From Pseudomonas sp. HAR-UPW-AIA-41 (GTDB lineage: Bacteria > Pseudomonadota > Gammaproteobacteria > Pseudomonadales > Pseudomonadaceae), in contig NZ_NSLB01000001.1 of NCBI RefSeq assembly GCF_002304225.1, positions 806,001 to 870,000 on the forward strand: DNA of 64,000 bases, written 5' to 3'. The translations under genes were made by a program, and so were the position numbers. Below, in pieces: positions 51,170 through 60,549 of this stretch; positions within the stretch are counted from its first letter, which is position 1; each line of letters begins with the position of its first letter. The notes beneath the pieces are model-generated. The model saw nothing but the letters and a program-made list of their open reading frames with translations. It made no database searches and had not been told where the DNA came from.

Positions 51170-52825
51170 TTACATGTTGGGATAGTTCGGGCCGCCGGTG
51201 CCCTCTGGCGCTACCCAGGTGATGTTCTGCGACGGGTCTTTGATGTCACAGGTCTTGCAGTGCACGCAGTTCTGGGCATTGATCTGGAAGCGCTTCTCGC
51301 CGTCTTCCTGAGTGACCACTTCGTACACGCCGGCCGGGCAGTAGCGCTGCGCGGGCTCGTCGTACAGCGGCAGGTTCTTGGAGAGCGGGATGCTCGGGTC
51401 GGTCAGCTTCAGGTGGCAGGGCTGCTCTTCCTCGTGGTTGGTGTTGGAGAGGAACACCGAGGAGAGTTTGTCGAAGCTGATCTTGCCGTCCGGCTTCGGA
51501 TAGACAATCTTCTGGCACTCTGCGGCCGGCTTCAGGCAGGCGTAGTCCGGCTTGTTGTCGCGCAGGGTAACCGGAATCTTGCCGCCGAAGATGTTCTGGT
51601 CGATGAAGTTGAACGCGCCGCCGACGATGGCGCCGAACTTGTGGATCGCCGCGCCGAAGTTACGGCTGCAGAACAGCTCCTCGTACAGCCAGCTGGACTT
51701 GAAGTTGTCGACGTAGTTGGTCAGCTCATCGCCGCCTTCCTTGCCGCCCAGCAGTGCCTCGGCCACGGATTCGGCGGCCAGCATGCCGGACTTCATGGCA
51801 GTGTGGCTGCCCTTGATCTTGGCGAAGTTCAGGGTGCCCAGGTCACAGCCGATCAGTGCACCGCCCGGGAAGACCATCTTAGGCAGCGAGTTCAGACCGC
51901 CTTTGCAGATGGCGCGGGCGCCGTAGGCTACGCGCTTGCCGCCTTCCAGGTACTGCTTGATCACCGGATGGTGCTTGTAGCGCTGGAATTCGTCGAACGG
52001 CGACAGGTGCGGGTTGGCGTAGGACAGGTCAACGATCAGGCCAACCACGACCTGGTTGTTTTCCAGGTGATAGAGGAAGGAGCCGCCCGGGTTCTCGTCG
52101 GACAGCGGCCAGCCGGCGGTGTGCACCACCAGGCCCTGCTCGTGCTTGGCCGGGTCGATGTCCCAGATTTCCTTGATGCCGATGCCGTAGTGCTGGGCGT
52201 CGGCTTCGCTGTCGAGGTTGTACTTCTTGATCAGCTGCTTGCCAATGTGGCCACGGCAGCCTTCGGCGAACAGGGTGTATTTGGCACGCAGTTCCATGCC
52301 CGGGGTGTAGTAGCCTTCCTTCGGGTGACCTTCACGGTCGACACCCAGGTCGCCGGTGATGATGCCGCGCACCACACCGTTCTCGTCGATCAGCGCTTCC
52401 TGGGCGGCGAAGCCCGGGTAGATCTCGACGCCCAGGCCTTCGGCCTGCTGGGCTAGCCAGCGGCACAGATTGCCCAGGGAGATGATGTAGTTGCCTTCGT
52501 TGTGCATGGTTTTCGGCACAAAGAAGTTCGGTACCTTGGCGGCTTTCTCTTCGCTCTTGAGCAGGTAGATGTCGTCGCGCTTGACCTCGGTGTTCAGCGG
52601 GGCGCCCAGTTCCTTCCAGTTGGGGAACAGTTCGTTCAGAGCGCGCGGCTCGAATACAGCGCCAGAGAGAATGTGGGCGCCGACTTCGGAACCTTTCTCG
52701 ACCACGCAAACGCTGATCTCTTGACCGGCTTCGGCGGCCTTCTGCTTCAGTCGGCAGGCGGCGGACAAACCGGAGGGGCCGGCGCCGACGATGACGACGT
52801 CGAATTCCATGTATTCGCGTTCCAC
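51170..52825 (-). CDS. etfQO: Electron transfer flavoprotein-ubiquinone oxidoreductase
   Basis: ETF-QO passes electrons from ETF to ubiquinone at the inner membrane, closing fatty acid and amino acid oxidation. It has 551 residues. The FAD site is FDVVIVGAGPSGLSAACRLKQ. A ubiquinone-binding region follows in the middle, and the C-terminal [4Fe-4S] cluster is bound by CPAGVYEVV and NCVHCKTCDIKDPSQNI. The start is GTG at 52825 (VEREYMEFDVV), with AGGAG 7 bases upstream. An upstream in-frame extension lacks homology. It is divergent from etfBA, with a shared operator. Confidence 0.96.
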   Translation of the reverse strand: MEREYMEFDVVIVGAGPSGLSAACRLKQKAAEAGQEISVCVVEKGSEVGAHILSGAVFEPRALNELFPNWKELGAPLNTEVKRDDIYLLKSEEKAAKVPNFFVPKTMHNEGNYIISLGNLCRWLAQQAEGLGVEIYPGFAAQEALIDENGVVRGIITGDLGVDREGHPKEGYYTPGMELRAKYTLFAEGCRGHIGKQLIKKYNLDSEADAQHYGIGIKEIWDIDPAKHEQGLVVHTAGWPLSDENPGGSFLYHLENNQVVVGLIVDLSYANPHLSPFDEFQRYKHHPVIKQYLEGGKRVAYGARAICKGGLNSLPKMVFPGGALIGCDLGTLNFAKIKGSHTAMKSGMLAAESVAEALLGGKEGGDELTNYVDNFKSSWLYEELFCSRNFGAAIHKFGAIVGGAFNFIDQNIFGGKIPVTLRDNKPDYACLKPAAECQKIVYPKPDGKISFDKLSSVFLSNTNHEEEQPCHLKLTDPSIPLSKNLPLYDEPAQRYCPAGVYEVVTQEDGEKRFQINAQNCVHCKTCDIKDPSQNITWVAPEGTGGPNYPNM

Positions 52826-52900
52826 AGTCAATCTCCTACTCAAGGCTAATCTGTGCTTTTCTTTGGGGGAGCCCCGGCATTCTCTGGCCCGAGCGCGAGC

Positions 52901-52929
52901 ATTATATCTATAGGTCAGTGTAGGTCCAA
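52901..52929 (-). promoter_or_regulatory. Promoter of etfQO
   Basis: On the minus strand TTGGAC (52929-52924) and a perfect TATAAT (52906-52901) are 17 bases apart. The start point would be near 52894, about 70 bases before the GTG. Confidence 0.75.
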
Positions 52930-52931
52930 TA

Positions 52932-52945
52932 CAAACGTTTGTTTG
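52932..52945. promoter_or_regulatory. PsrA-type operator between etfQO and etfBA
   Basis: CAAAC-GTTT-GTTTG matches the published PsrA consensus (G/C)AAAC-N2-4-GTTT(G/C). It lies 2 bases from the etfQO -35 and overlaps the -35 region of etfBA. PsrA is a fatty-acid-responsive TetR repressor reported to affect the etf genes in P. aeruginosa. Confidence 0.7.
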
Positions 52946-52969
52946 AATTTTTTCCAAGGCTGGTAATAT
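52942..52969 (+). promoter_or_regulatory. Candidate promoter of etfBA
   Basis: TTTGAA (52942-52947) and TAATAT (52964-52969) are 16 bases apart; an alternative frame TTGAAT gives 15. The start would be near 52976, giving a leader of about 170 bases. Confidence 0.5.
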
Positions 52970-52976
52970 GCCGCGT

Positions 52977-53111
52977 AGACGCTTGCCTGCGGGCGTCTTC
53001 GTATTGACCGTAATCCCTGTTACGGTCAAGATACGGGCGGTTTTGCGCTCCCTATTTTTGAGTTCGTCGGTCCCGGCCGACATGCATCACCGGCCAGGTT
53101 CGCCTAGGCGA
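52977..53111 (+). other. Hairpin-rich leader of etfBA
   Basis: Several inverted repeats lie between the promoter and etfB. AGACGC / GCGTCT is at 52977-52998. A perfect 10-bp palindrome with 6-base spacer (TTGACCGTAA...TTACGGTCAA) is at 53004-53029. CGGCC / GGCCG-type arms and the palindrome TCGCCTAGGCGA (53100-53111) are also present. They may form leader RNA structure or bind another regulator. No protein-coding frame is convincing here. Confidence 0.5.
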
Positions 53112-53146
53112 CACCCTTATATTCACCGGAGAGTAACGAGGAATCC

Positions 53147-53896
53147 ATGAAGGTTCTTGTAGCTGTCAAACGAGTGGTCGACTACAACGTCAAGGTTCGC
53201 GTCAAGGCGGACAACTCCGGCGTCGACCTCGCCAACGTCAAGATGTCGATGAACCCCTTCTGCGAAATCGCCGTGGAAGAAGCAGTTCGTCTGAAGGAAA
53301 AGGGTGTTGCGACTGAGATCGTCGTGGTTTCCATTGGCCCGAACACTGCTCAGGAGCAGCTGCGTACTGCCCTGGCTCTGGGTGCCGACCGCGCCATTCT
53401 GGTTGAGTCCAACGATGAGCTGAACTCCCTGGCCGTGGCCAAGGTGCTGAAAGCCGTTGTTGAGAAAGAGCAGCCTCAGCTCGTCATCATGGGCAAACAG
53501 TCCATCGACAGCGACAACAACCAGACTGGCCAGATGCTCGGTGCTCTGACTGGCATGCCGCAAGGTACTTTCGCCTCCAAGGTGGAAGTGACTGGCGACA
53601 AGGTCAACGTAACCCGTGAAATCGACGGCGGTCTGCAGACTGTTGCCCTGAACCTGCCGGCAATCGTCACCACCGACCTGCGTTTGAACGAGCCGCGTTA
53701 CGCGTCTCTGCCGAACATCATGAAAGCCAAGAAGAAGCCGCTGGACGTGGTTACCCCGGACGCTCTGGGTGTTTCCACCGCTTCTTCCGTCAAGACCCTG
53801 AAAGTGGAAGCTCCGGCTGCCCGCAGCGCCGGCATCAAGGTCAAGTCCGTGGCTGAACTGGTCGAGAAACTGAAGAACGAGGCGAAGGTAATCTGA
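53147..53896 (+). CDS. etfB: Electron transfer flavoprotein beta subunit
   Basis: EtfB pairs with EtfA to collect electrons from acyl-CoA dehydrogenases; it binds AMP. It has 249 residues. Signatures are [63 protein letters not shown], and [34 protein letters not shown] at 53147 overlaps nothing upstream and shares a base with etfA downstream. It is controlled by the promoter and PsrA site in the spacer, if the inference holds. Confidence 0.96.
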   Translation: MKVLVAVKRVVDYNVKVRVKADNSGVDLANVKMSMNPFCEIAVEEAVRLKEKGVATEIVVVSIGPNTAQEQLRTALALGADRAILVESNDELNSLAVAKVLKAVVEKEQPQLVIMGKQSIDSDNNQTGQMLGALTGMPQGTFASKVEVTGDKVNVTREIDGGLQTVALNLPAIVTTDLRLNEPRYASLPNIMKAKKKPLDVVTPDALGVSTASSVKTLKVEAPAARSAGIKVKSVAELVEKLKNEAKVI

Positions 53897-54825
53897 TGGC
53901 TATCCTGGTTGTTGCTGAACACAATAACGCTACCCTGGGCGCTGCCACCCTCAACACCGTGACCGCTGCCCAGAAAATCGGTGGCGACATCCACGTTCTG
54001 GTGGCTGGTGCTGGTTGCGGCGCAGTTGCCGAAGCTGCTGCCAAGGTAGCTGGCGTATCCAAGGTGCTGGTTGCTGACAATGCTGCCTACGCCAATCAAC
54101 TGCCGGAGAACGTTGCTCCGCTGATCGCCGAACTGGGCAAGGGCTACAGCCACGTGCTGGCTGCTGCTACCACCAATGGCAAAAACTTCCTGCCGCGCGT
54201 TGCTGCGCTGCTGGATGTTGATCAGATCTCTGAAATCATTGCCGTAGAAAGCGCTGACACCTTCAAGCGTCCGATCTATGCCGGTAACGCTATCGCTACC
54301 GTGCAGTCCTCGGCTGCGGTCAAGGTCATCACCGTTCGTGGCACCGGCTTTGACGCCGCTGCTGCCGAAGGTGGTTCGGCTGCCGTTGAGCAGGTTTCCG
54401 GTGCTGGCGATGCTGGCAAGTCGGCTTTCGTCGGCGAAGAGCTGGCCAAGTCCGACCGTCCGGAACTGACTGCTGCCAAGATCGTCGTTTCCGGCGGCCG
54501 TGGCATGCAGAATGGCGACAACTTCAAGCTGCTGTACAGCCTGGCCGACAAACTCGGTGCCGCTGTTGGTGCTTCCCGTGCCGCCGTCGACGCCGGTTTC
54601 GTACCGAACGACATGCAGGTTGGTCAGACCGGTAAGATCGTTGCTCCGCAGCTCTACGTTGCTGTGGGCATCTCCGGTGCCATCCAGCACCTGGCCGGTA
54701 TGAAAGACTCCAAGGTCATCGTTGCTATCAACAAGGACGAAGAAGCCCCGATCTTCCAGGTGGCTGACTACGGCCTGGTGGCTGACCTGTTCGAAGCTGT
54801 ACCGGAGCTGGAAAACCTGGTCTGA
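53896..54825 (+). CDS. etfA: Electron transfer flavoprotein alpha subunit
   Basis: EtfA binds the redox-active FAD and hands electrons to ETF-QO. It has 309 residues. The C-terminal FAD domain has [39 protein letters not shown], the [26 protein letters not shown] motif and [30 protein letters not shown]. The start shares one base with the etfB stop. A strong terminator follows. Confidence 0.96.
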   Translation: MAILVVAEHNNATLGAATLNTVTAAQKIGGDIHVLVAGAGCGAVAEAAAKVAGVSKVLVADNAAYANQLPENVAPLIAELGKGYSHVLAAATTNGKNFLPRVAALLDVDQISEIIAVESADTFKRPIYAGNAIATVQSSAAVKVITVRGTGFDAAAAEGGSAAVEQVSGAGDAGKSAFVGEELAKSDRPELTAAKIVVSGGRGMQNGDNFKLLYSLADKLGAAVGASRAAVDAGFVPNDMQVGQTGKIVAPQLYVAVGISGAIQHLAGMKDSKVIVAINKDEEAPIFQVADYGLVADLFEAVPELENLV

Positions 54826-54845
54826 TCCAGCGTTTCCGTTCCAGC

Positions 54846-54874
54846 AAAAAGCCCGCTCTCTGAGCGGGCTTTTT
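54846..54874. terminator. Bidirectional terminator after etfA
   Basis: GCCCGCTC / GAGCGGGC, 8 bp with a 3-base loop, flanked by A5 and T5. Confidence 0.92.
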
Positions 54875-54884
54875 GTTTGTGGTC

Positions 54885-55652
54885 TTAATCGAAGCGCAGG
54901 ATGTCCATGGCCAGAGCGCCATAGCTGAAGCCCTGATGCACGGAATGCATGTTTTCGCCGGCACCGTAGGCAAAGAACAGCGGCAGGAGGTGTTCATCGG
55001 TGGGGTGGTTGCGCACGGCGTGCGGTGCCAGGCGGCGATAGTCTTGCAGTGCCGCGCTGTCGTTGCTCTCAAGCCGGGCAAGCAACCACTGGCAGAAGCT
55101 GGCTGCCCAGTCGGCCACATGATCCTTTCCGGCCTGCCAGTCCAGTTCCGCCAGATTGTGGGTCAGGCTGCCGGAGCCAATCAGTAATACGCCCTTGGCG
55201 CGCAGGTCTTTGAGTGCCAGCCCGAGCCCGATCAGCCACTCTGGTGTGGCGCAATAGGGGAGTGACAGTTGCAGGACCGGAATATCCGCCTGTGGGTACA
55301 TCAGCAGCATGGGTACCCAGGCACCGTGATCGCGCGGCTGCTGCGCATTGAGCTGAGTAGGGTAGCCCGCACTACTCAGGTATTCGGCAATTTTGCTGGC
55401 CTGCTCCGGAGCTCCTGGCGCCGGGTAGCGCAGTTGGTAAAGGGCCTGGGGGAAGCCATAAAAGTCATGCCAGGTATCGGGTTGCGCGCCGCTGCTGATT
55501 TGCAATGTCTGGCTCTGCCAGTGGGCCGATACGATCAGAATCAGTTCAGGCCGTGGCAGACTGTCTGCCAGCTGGCGCAATGCCTTGCCGGTCGCTTCGG
55601 GTTCAAGTGCAAGCAGCGGCGCGCCGTGGGAAATGAACAGGCTGGGTAGCAT
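54885..55652 (-). CDS. ygiD: DODA-type extradiol aromatic ring-opening dioxygenase (YgiD)
   Basis: A 255-residue enzyme of the DODA/LigB family, related to E. coli YgiD, a 4,5-DOPA dioxygenase. Metal ligands are the His in LFISHGAPLL, VSAHWQS, and RDHGAWVPMLL, with GSGSLTHNL near the end. Its natural substrate here is not known. I chose ATG at 55652, where GGAGG is 5 bases upstream and homology begins; the longer frame adds no conserved residues. It faces etfA and is divergent from tpm. Confidence 0.85.
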   Translation of the reverse strand: MLPSLFISHGAPLLALEPEATGKALRQLADSLPRPELILIVSAHWQSQTLQISSGAQPDTWHDFYGFPQALYQLRYPAPGAPEQASKIAEYLSSAGYPTQLNAQQPRDHGAWVPMLLMYPQADIPVLQLSLPYCATPEWLIGLGLALKDLRAKGVLLIGSGSLTHNLAELDWQAGKDHVADWAASFCQWLLARLESNDSAALQDYRRLAPHAVRNHPTDEHLLPLFFAYGAGENMHSVHQGFSYGALAMDILRFD

Positions 55653-55780
55653 GATGGCCTCCTTCGCGGTGAGGCTATTGTCGTGCCGTCGGTATCGTTT
55701 TAATAACGGCATTTTTGCGCCGGATTAATCGCTTTATTCGATGTTTTCAGACTGGTGGGTGGTTCAAGAGGAGGTGTGTG

Positions 55781-56437
55781 TTGCACGAGGACTTCTGGCA
55801 GGCGCGCTGGGCGCGCGATGAAATCGGCTTTCATCTCAGTGAGGTGAATCCCTACCTGCTGCGGTACTGGTCGCAGTTGTCTGCTCAGTCGGGTGAGACG
55901 GTGCTGGTGCCGTTGTGTGGCAAGACGCTGGATCTGTGCTGGTTGGCAGAACAGAAACTGCAGGTATTAGGGATCGAGTTGTCGCGCAAGGCGGTCGAGG
56001 ACTTCTTTGCTGAACAGGGGCTGCAGCCGCAGATTGAAGAACAGGGGGCTTTTGTGCGATTCCGTGCGCGAGGCATTGAGCTCTGGTGCGGTGACTTTTT
56101 TGCTCTGACGGCTGCCGACGTGCAGCAGTGCCACCTCTTTTACGATCGGGCTGCACTGATCGCGCTGCCGCAGGACATGCGTGAGCGCTACGTTGCGCAT
56201 TTGCAGGCCATTCTGCCGGCGGCCTGTCGCGGCCTGCTGGTGACACTGGATTATCCGCAGGAGCAGATGAGCGGGCCGCCCTTTGCGGTGCCTTCCGCGC
56301 AGGTGCAGGCGTTTTACGCAGGCGATTGGGTTGTCCGCCAACTGGCGTGTGAGGATGTGCTGGGCGAGAACTGGAGATTTCTCCAGCGTGGTCTGACGCG
56401 GCTGGATGAGTCGGTTTTCAGCCTTTCCCGCTGCTAA
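55781..56437 (+). CDS. tpm: Thiopurine S-methyltransferase
   Basis: Tpm methylates thiopurines and, in Pseudomonas, tellurite and selenite compounds, using SAM. It has 218 residues. Signatures are [28 protein letters not shown], the SAM loop [26 protein letters not shown] and [16 protein letters not shown]. The start is TTG at 55781; GAGGAGG ends 6 bases before it. GTG one codon earlier is the alternative. Confidence 0.9.
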   Translation: MHEDFWQARWARDEIGFHLSEVNPYLLRYWSQLSAQSGETVLVPLCGKTLDLCWLAEQKLQVLGIELSRKAVEDFFAEQGLQPQIEEQGAFVRFRARGIELWCGDFFALTAADVQQCHLFYDRAALIALPQDMRERYVAHLQAILPAACRGLLVTLDYPQEQMSGPPFAVPSAQVQAFYAGDWVVRQLACEDVLGENWRFLQRGLTRLDESVFSLSRC

Positions 56438-56440
56438 AAG

Positions 56441-56466
56441 AAAAGCCGCCTTTCAAGGCGGCTTTT
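56441..56466. terminator. Terminator between tpm and htpX
   Basis: AAAAGCCGCC and GGCGGCTTTT form a 10-bp stem around TTTCAA, usable from both strands. Confidence 0.92.
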
Positions 56467-56483
56467 GCTTGTTGCCGGTTGGC

Positions 56484-57356
56484 TTATGCCAGGCGGCGCA
56501 GTGCTTCGATGCGGTCTTCCAGTGGCGGGTGGGTCATCAGCAGGCCGGCCAGGCCGTTCTTCAGGCCGCCATTGATGCCGAAGGCAGTCATGCTGCTGGG
56601 CATATTCACCGGTACACCTTGCTCAGCGCGCAGGCGTTGCAGGGCGCCAATCATGGAGGCGGTGCTGGCCAGGCGGGCACCTGCTTCGTCGGCCTTGAAT
56701 TCGCGCTTACGCGAGAACCACATGACGATGATGCTGGCCAGGATACCCAGTACCAGCTCAGCGAAGATAGTGGCGACGAAATAGCCGATGCCCGGGCCTT
56801 CCTCGTTCTTCAGGATGACCTTGTCGACGAAGTTACCGAAGATGCGTGCGAAGAACATGACGAAGGTGTTCACCACGCCCTGAATCAGCGCCAGCGTGAC
56901 CATGTCGCCATTGGCCACGTGGCCGATCTCGTGGGCCAGTACGGCTTTCACTTCGTCGGGCGAGAAGCGCTCCAACAGGCCCTGGCTGACGGCAACCAGG
57001 GCGTCGTTCTTGTTCCAGCCAGTGGCGAAGGCATTGGCCTCATAAGCCGGGAAGATGCCCACTTCGGGCATTTTGATACCGGCGTCGCGGGACAGCTCCT
57101 CGACGGTCTGCAGCAGCCACTGTTCGTGACGGGTGCGTGGCTGGCTGATGATCTCCGTGCCGGTGCTCATCTTCGCCATCCACTTGGAGATGAACAGCGA
57201 AATCAGCGAGCCGGCAAAACCGAACACGGCGCAGTAGACCAGCAGGCTGCCGTAGTTCTGACCGGTGAACCGATCAACGCCAAGTAGCTTGAGCGTGATG
57301 CTGGCGATCAGCAAAACCGCCAGGTTGGTGCCGATGAACAGGGCGATGCGCATCAT
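56484..57356 (-). CDS. htpX: Membrane protease HtpX
   Basis: HtpX is a zinc metalloprotease of inner-membrane quality control. It has 290 residues, two N-terminal helices, then the M48 motif [13 protein letters not shown] and the Glu ligand in [16 protein letters not shown], followed by two more hydrophobic segments. The start [19 protein letters not shown] is typical. In enterics it responds to CpxR; I see no Cpx box. The ATG at 57356 has AGGAG 12 bases upstream. Confidence 0.95.
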   Translation of the reverse strand: MMRIALFIGTNLAVLLIASITLKLLGVDRFTGQNYGSLLVYCAVFGFAGSLISLFISKWMAKMSTGTEIISQPRTRHEQWLLQTVEELSRDAGIKMPEVGIFPAYEANAFATGWNKNDALVAVSQGLLERFSPDEVKAVLAHEIGHVANGDMVTLALIQGVVNTFVMFFARIFGNFVDKVILKNEEGPGIGYFVATIFAELVLGILASIIVMWFSRKREFKADEAGARLASTASMIGALQRLRAEQGVPVNMPSSMTAFGINGGLKNGLAGLLMTHPPLEDRIEALRRLA

Positions 57357-57446
57357 GGTTGGGTCAAACTCCTAACTGCAGAAAACGGAATAGTCATGGG
57401 CGTGTATATAAGGGCGGTAGCGCCAGGGCTTCAAGCGCAGACTATT

Positions 57447-57893
57447 TCAAGCTATGTCGCTGGCTGGGGCGCGCTGATCCAGTACCAGGCGGGTCAGGCG
57501 CGCGACCTGTTCGCTGTCGCGGTTGTGCAAGGCCTGGCGCAGTTGGTGGGCAAGGGTGCCTTGCTGCCGGCGAATGCTGGGGGTGAGGCTGGCATCGCTG
57601 ACCAGCGTGGGGATGTAGCGGGTCAGGCGGACGAAGCCTTTTTCAGTCAGGGTGGCCTGATCCAGCGCTTCGTAATGAATGGTGCTCTCGTAGCGCAGAT
57701 AACCTTCGTCGGCCAGCCACAGCAGGGCGCCCAGACAGCTCTGATGGCGCTTGCTGGGCAGACCGAATTCATCGGGCTCCTCGCGGCCGATCAGGTCTTC
57801 AATGTACAGGGCTACCTTGCGCGGGAATGCCAGGTACAGGTTGAGCAGCCCGGCCGCGCAATCGTGGTAGAAGTCATCAATCTGCAGATCCAT
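57447..57893 (-). CDS. Hypothetical protein, third gene of the alaA unit
   Basis: A protein of about 148 residues (MDLQIDDFYHDCAAGLLNLYLAFPRK from ATG at 57893; TTG at 57908 would add 5). It is cytosolic, with no signal peptide. Internal segments such as YIEDLIGREEPDEFGLPSKRHQSCLGALLWLADEGYLRYESTIHYEALDQATLTEKGF look like a winged-helix domain. It is conserved in Pseudomonas beside the short-chain dehydrogenase, as I recall, with no known function. Confidence 0.75.
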   Translation of the reverse strand: MDLQIDDFYHDCAAGLLNLYLAFPRKVALYIEDLIGREEPDEFGLPSKRHQSCLGALLWLADEGYLRYESTIHYEALDQATLTEKGFVRLTRYIPTLVSDASLTPSIRRQQGTLAHQLRQALHNRDSEQVARLTRLVLDQRAPASDIA

Positions 57894-57904
57894 CGCGGCA
57901 GTAC

Positions 57905-58648
57905 TCAAAAGCGGGCCAGCCAGGCGCTGGGCAGATAAGGCAGCAGGCGCCCGAGCAGAGCCCAGGGCCAGCCGGGGACATAGGCGCTGCGGCTGTGACG
58001 GTCGATATGCCCGGCGATCAGGCGTGCACCGCGCTCGGCGCTGATCAGGAAGGGGCGCTTGGCCATATCCTGGTTCAGTGGCGTGTCGATAAAGCCCGGC
58101 AGCAGCAGGGTGGTATCGATCGGCTTGCCATGAAATTCGGCGGCCAGTGACTCCATGTAGGCGATCAGTCCGGCCTTGCTCGCCGAATAGCCCAGGCTGC
58201 GTGGCAGTCCGCGCTTGCCTGCTACCGAAGCGATGGCGACCAAGTGGCCGTGACCCTGCTGGCGGAACAGTACGGCGGCGGCCTCCAGGCAGGCGATGGC
58301 TCCCAGCAGATTGGTTTCCAGCGTCTGGCGAATGCGCTCGAAGTGTCCGCCGCCGGCCTTGCCGGCGAGGGCGATGCCGGCATTGGCAATAATGCCGTCT
58401 AGGCCGCCGAGGGCATTGGCAGCCAGGCCGACAATGTCGGCGCAGGCCGCGTAGTCGGTGACATCCAGCGCCAGCACCACGACCTTGCAGCCGTGGCGGG
58501 ACTGCAGTTCGCTGGCCAGTGCCTGCAGGCTGTCGGTGCGCCGCGCCGCCAGGGCCAGGTCATAGCCCCTGCCGGCCAGCTCATGAGCCAGCTGTGCGCC
58601 GATGCCGGAGCTGGCACCGGTCAGCAGGTAACGCTTGGCCCTGTCCAT
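57905..58648 (-). CDS. Short-chain dehydrogenase/reductase
   Basis: A 247-residue classical SDR. The cofactor loop is YLLTGASSGIGAQLA, then IIANAGIAL, the catalytic Ser in IASVAGKRGLPRSLG and Tyr/Lys in GYSASKAGLIAYM. The C-terminus is hydrophobic (VPGWPWALLGRLLPYLPSAWLARF), suggesting membrane contact. The substrate is unknown. It is 12 bases after alaA on the same strand and meets the next gene at its stop, so the three form an operon. Confidence 0.88.
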   Translation of the reverse strand: MDRAKRYLLTGASSGIGAQLAHELAGRGYDLALAARRTDSLQALASELQSRHGCKVVVLALDVTDYAACADIVGLAANALGGLDGIIANAGIALAGKAGGGHFERIRQTLETNLLGAIACLEAAAVLFRQQGHGHLVAIASVAGKRGLPRSLGYSASKAGLIAYMESLAAEFHGKPIDTTLLLPGFIDTPLNQDMAKRPFLISAERGARLIAGHIDRHSRSAYVPGWPWALLGRLLPYLPSAWLARF

Positions 58649-58660
58649 GGCGATGGCCTC

Positions 58661-59872
58661 TTACTGGCGGTAGGACTTGAGGAAATGGCCGATGCGGCCG
58701 ATCGCCTGCTCGAGGTCATCCACGCGGGGCAGGGTGACGACGCGGAAGTGATCCGGCCATGGCCAGTTGAAGGCTGTCCCCTGGACGATCAGCAGCTTCT
58801 CGGAGAGCAGCAGGTCGAGAACGAATTTCTCGTCGTTGTGGATCGGGCAGACCTTGGGGTCGATCTTCGGGAAGGCGTACAGCGCGCCCATGGGCTTGAC
58901 GCAACTGACTCCGGGAATGTCGTTGAGCAGCTCCCAGGCGCGGTTGCGCTGTTCCAGCAGGCGGCCGTTGGGCAGCACCAGGTCGTTGATGCTCTGGTAG
59001 CCGCCGAGGGCGGTCTGGATGGCATGCTGGCTTGGCACGTTGGCGCACAGGCGCATGTTGGCGAGCATATCGATGCCTTCGATATAGCTCTGTGCTTTGT
59101 GCTTGGGGCCGGAAATGGCCACCCAGCCGGAGCGGAAACCGGCGACCCGGTAGGACTTGGACAGACCGTTGAAGGTCAGGCACAGCACGTCCGGAGCCAG
59201 CGAAGCGGTGCAGATGTGCACGGCGTCGTCATAGAGAATCTTGTCGTAGATCTCGTCGGAGAACAGCACCAGATTGTGTTGGCGGGCCAGTTCGACGATG
59301 TCCAGCAGGACTTCCTTGGAGTACACCGCGCCGGTGGGGTTGTTCGGATTGATCAGCACCAGTGCCTTGGTGTTCGGCGTGATCTTGGCGCGCATGTCGG
59401 CGATATCGGGGAACCAGCCGGCCTGCTCATCGCACAGATAATGCACCGGCTTGCCGCCGGCCAGTGCCACGGAGGCTGTCCACAGCGGGTAGTCGGGGGC
59501 CGGGATCAGCACCTCGTCACCGTTGTTGAGCAGCGCCTGCATGGCCATCACGATCAGCTCGGATACGCCGTTGCCGAGGTAGATGTCCTCGATGCCGACG
59601 CCTTCGACCTGTTTCTGCTGGTAGTACTGCATCACCGCCTTGCGCGCGCTGAACAGGCCTTTGGAGTCACTGTAGCCCTGAGCGGTAGGCAGATTGCGGA
59701 TCACGTCCTGGAGGATTTCCTCCGGGGCTTCGAAACCGAACGGCGCCGGGTTGCCGATATTCAGCTTGAGGATGCGTTGGCCTTCCTCTTCCAGGCGTTT
59801 GGCGTGCTTGAGCACCGGCCCGCGAATGTCATAGCAGACGTTGGCGAGCTTGTTCGATTTGCTGACCTGCAT
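58661..59872 (-). CDS. alaA: Alanine aminotransferase AlaA
   Basis: A PLP fold-type I aminotransferase (AlaA/AlaC branch) that makes alanine from pyruvate and glutamate. It has 403 residues. The PLP Lys is in LTFNGLSKSYRVAGFRSGW. NPNNPTGAVYSKE and LFSDEIYDKILYD hold other cofactor contacts, and the Arg binding the substrate carboxylate is in DHFRVVTLPR. ATG at 59872 (MQVSKSNKL). Divergent from msrB. Confidence 0.93.
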   Translation of the reverse strand: MQVSKSNKLANVCYDIRGPVLKHAKRLEEEGQRILKLNIGNPAPFGFEAPEEILQDVIRNLPTAQGYSDSKGLFSARKAVMQYYQQKQVEGVGIEDIYLGNGVSELIVMAMQALLNNGDEVLIPAPDYPLWTASVALAGGKPVHYLCDEQAGWFPDIADMRAKITPNTKALVLINPNNPTGAVYSKEVLLDIVELARQHNLVLFSDEIYDKILYDDAVHICTASLAPDVLCLTFNGLSKSYRVAGFRSGWVAISGPKHKAQSYIEGIDMLANMRLCANVPSQHAIQTALGGYQSINDLVLPNGRLLEQRNRAWELLNDIPGVSCVKPMGALYAFPKIDPKVCPIHNDEKFVLDLLLSEKLLIVQGTAFNWPWPDHFRVVTLPRVDDLEQAIGRIGHFLKSYRQ

Positions 59873-60051
59873 GATCCTGTTATATCCCAAGGTGAGTCGC
59901 CGCTAATTTCGGCGAACTGCATGAATCCATGCACCCTGGCTGCCCCGTTTGCAGCAACCAGACGGGCGGTGAAAAAGAGCCCGCATGATACGTGTGGGGG
60001 CAGGCAGGGAAAAGGTACGCGGCGGCATTTTTCGGCAGTGGAGGTGTGATT

Positions 60052-60447
60052 GTGGAAAAACTGGATAAACCGCTTGAAAGCTGGCGCGAGGAACTCTCTC
60101 CCGCTCAGTTTCAGGTCTGTCGGCTCAAGGGCACCGAGCATCCGTTCAGTGGTGAGTATTACGCCACCAAGACGCCGGGGACCTATCACTGTTCCTGCTG
60201 CGGGGCGGCCTTGTTTGATTCGGAAGCCAAGTACGATTCAGGCAGTGGCTGGCCAAGCTATTTCCAGCCGGTCAGTGCCACCGCGATCAGTGAGAAAGAA
60301 GACAACAGCCATGGCATGCAGCGCATCGAGGTGCTTTGCGCCCGCTGCGATGCTCACCTCGGCCACGTCTTTCCCGATGGTCCGCGGCCTACTGGTTTAC
60401 GTTACTGCATCAACTCGGTAGCGCTGAAGCTAAAACCGCGCGCATAG
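60052..60447 (+). CDS. msrB: Peptide methionine-R-sulfoxide reductase
   Basis: MsrB reduces methionine-R-sulfoxide in proteins. It has 131 residues. Zinc is held by the CxxC pairs in [12 protein letters not shown] and [14 protein letters not shown]. The catalytic Cys is in [13 protein letters not shown]. Tyr/Trp site: [12 protein letters not shown] chose GTG at 60052 because TGGAGG is 7 bases upstream; GTG at 60046 leaves 1 base. It is followed by the peroxidase gpx and the regulator ospR, so the group looks like an oxidative-stress cassette. Confidence 0.94.
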   Translation: MEKLDKPLESWREELSPAQFQVCRLKGTEHPFSGEYYATKTPGTYHCSCCGAALFDSEAKYDSGSGWPSYFQPVSATAISEKEDNSHGMQRIEVLCARCDAHLGHVFPDGPRPTGLRYCINSVALKLKPRA

Positions 60448-60472
60448 GTGTTTTCAGGGTGGTAACGATATT

Positions 60473-60507
60473 TTGTGCAATTAAGTTGTGCGCAATCTAA
60501 TTGCACA
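60473..60507 (+). promoter_or_regulatory. OspR/OhrR-type operator and promoter of gpx
   Basis: TGTGCAATTA (60474-60483) and TAATTGCACA (60498-60507) are perfect 10-base arms around a TTGTGCGCAA-like core. The same bases hold a candidate promoter, TTGTGC (60473-60478) and TCTAAT (60496-60501), spaced by 17. A MarR-type repressor bound here would block transcription. Confidence 0.65.
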
Positions 60508-60549
60508 TTAAAGTCGCGCCATCCCATTCTGCACACAGAGGGCTCCGCC

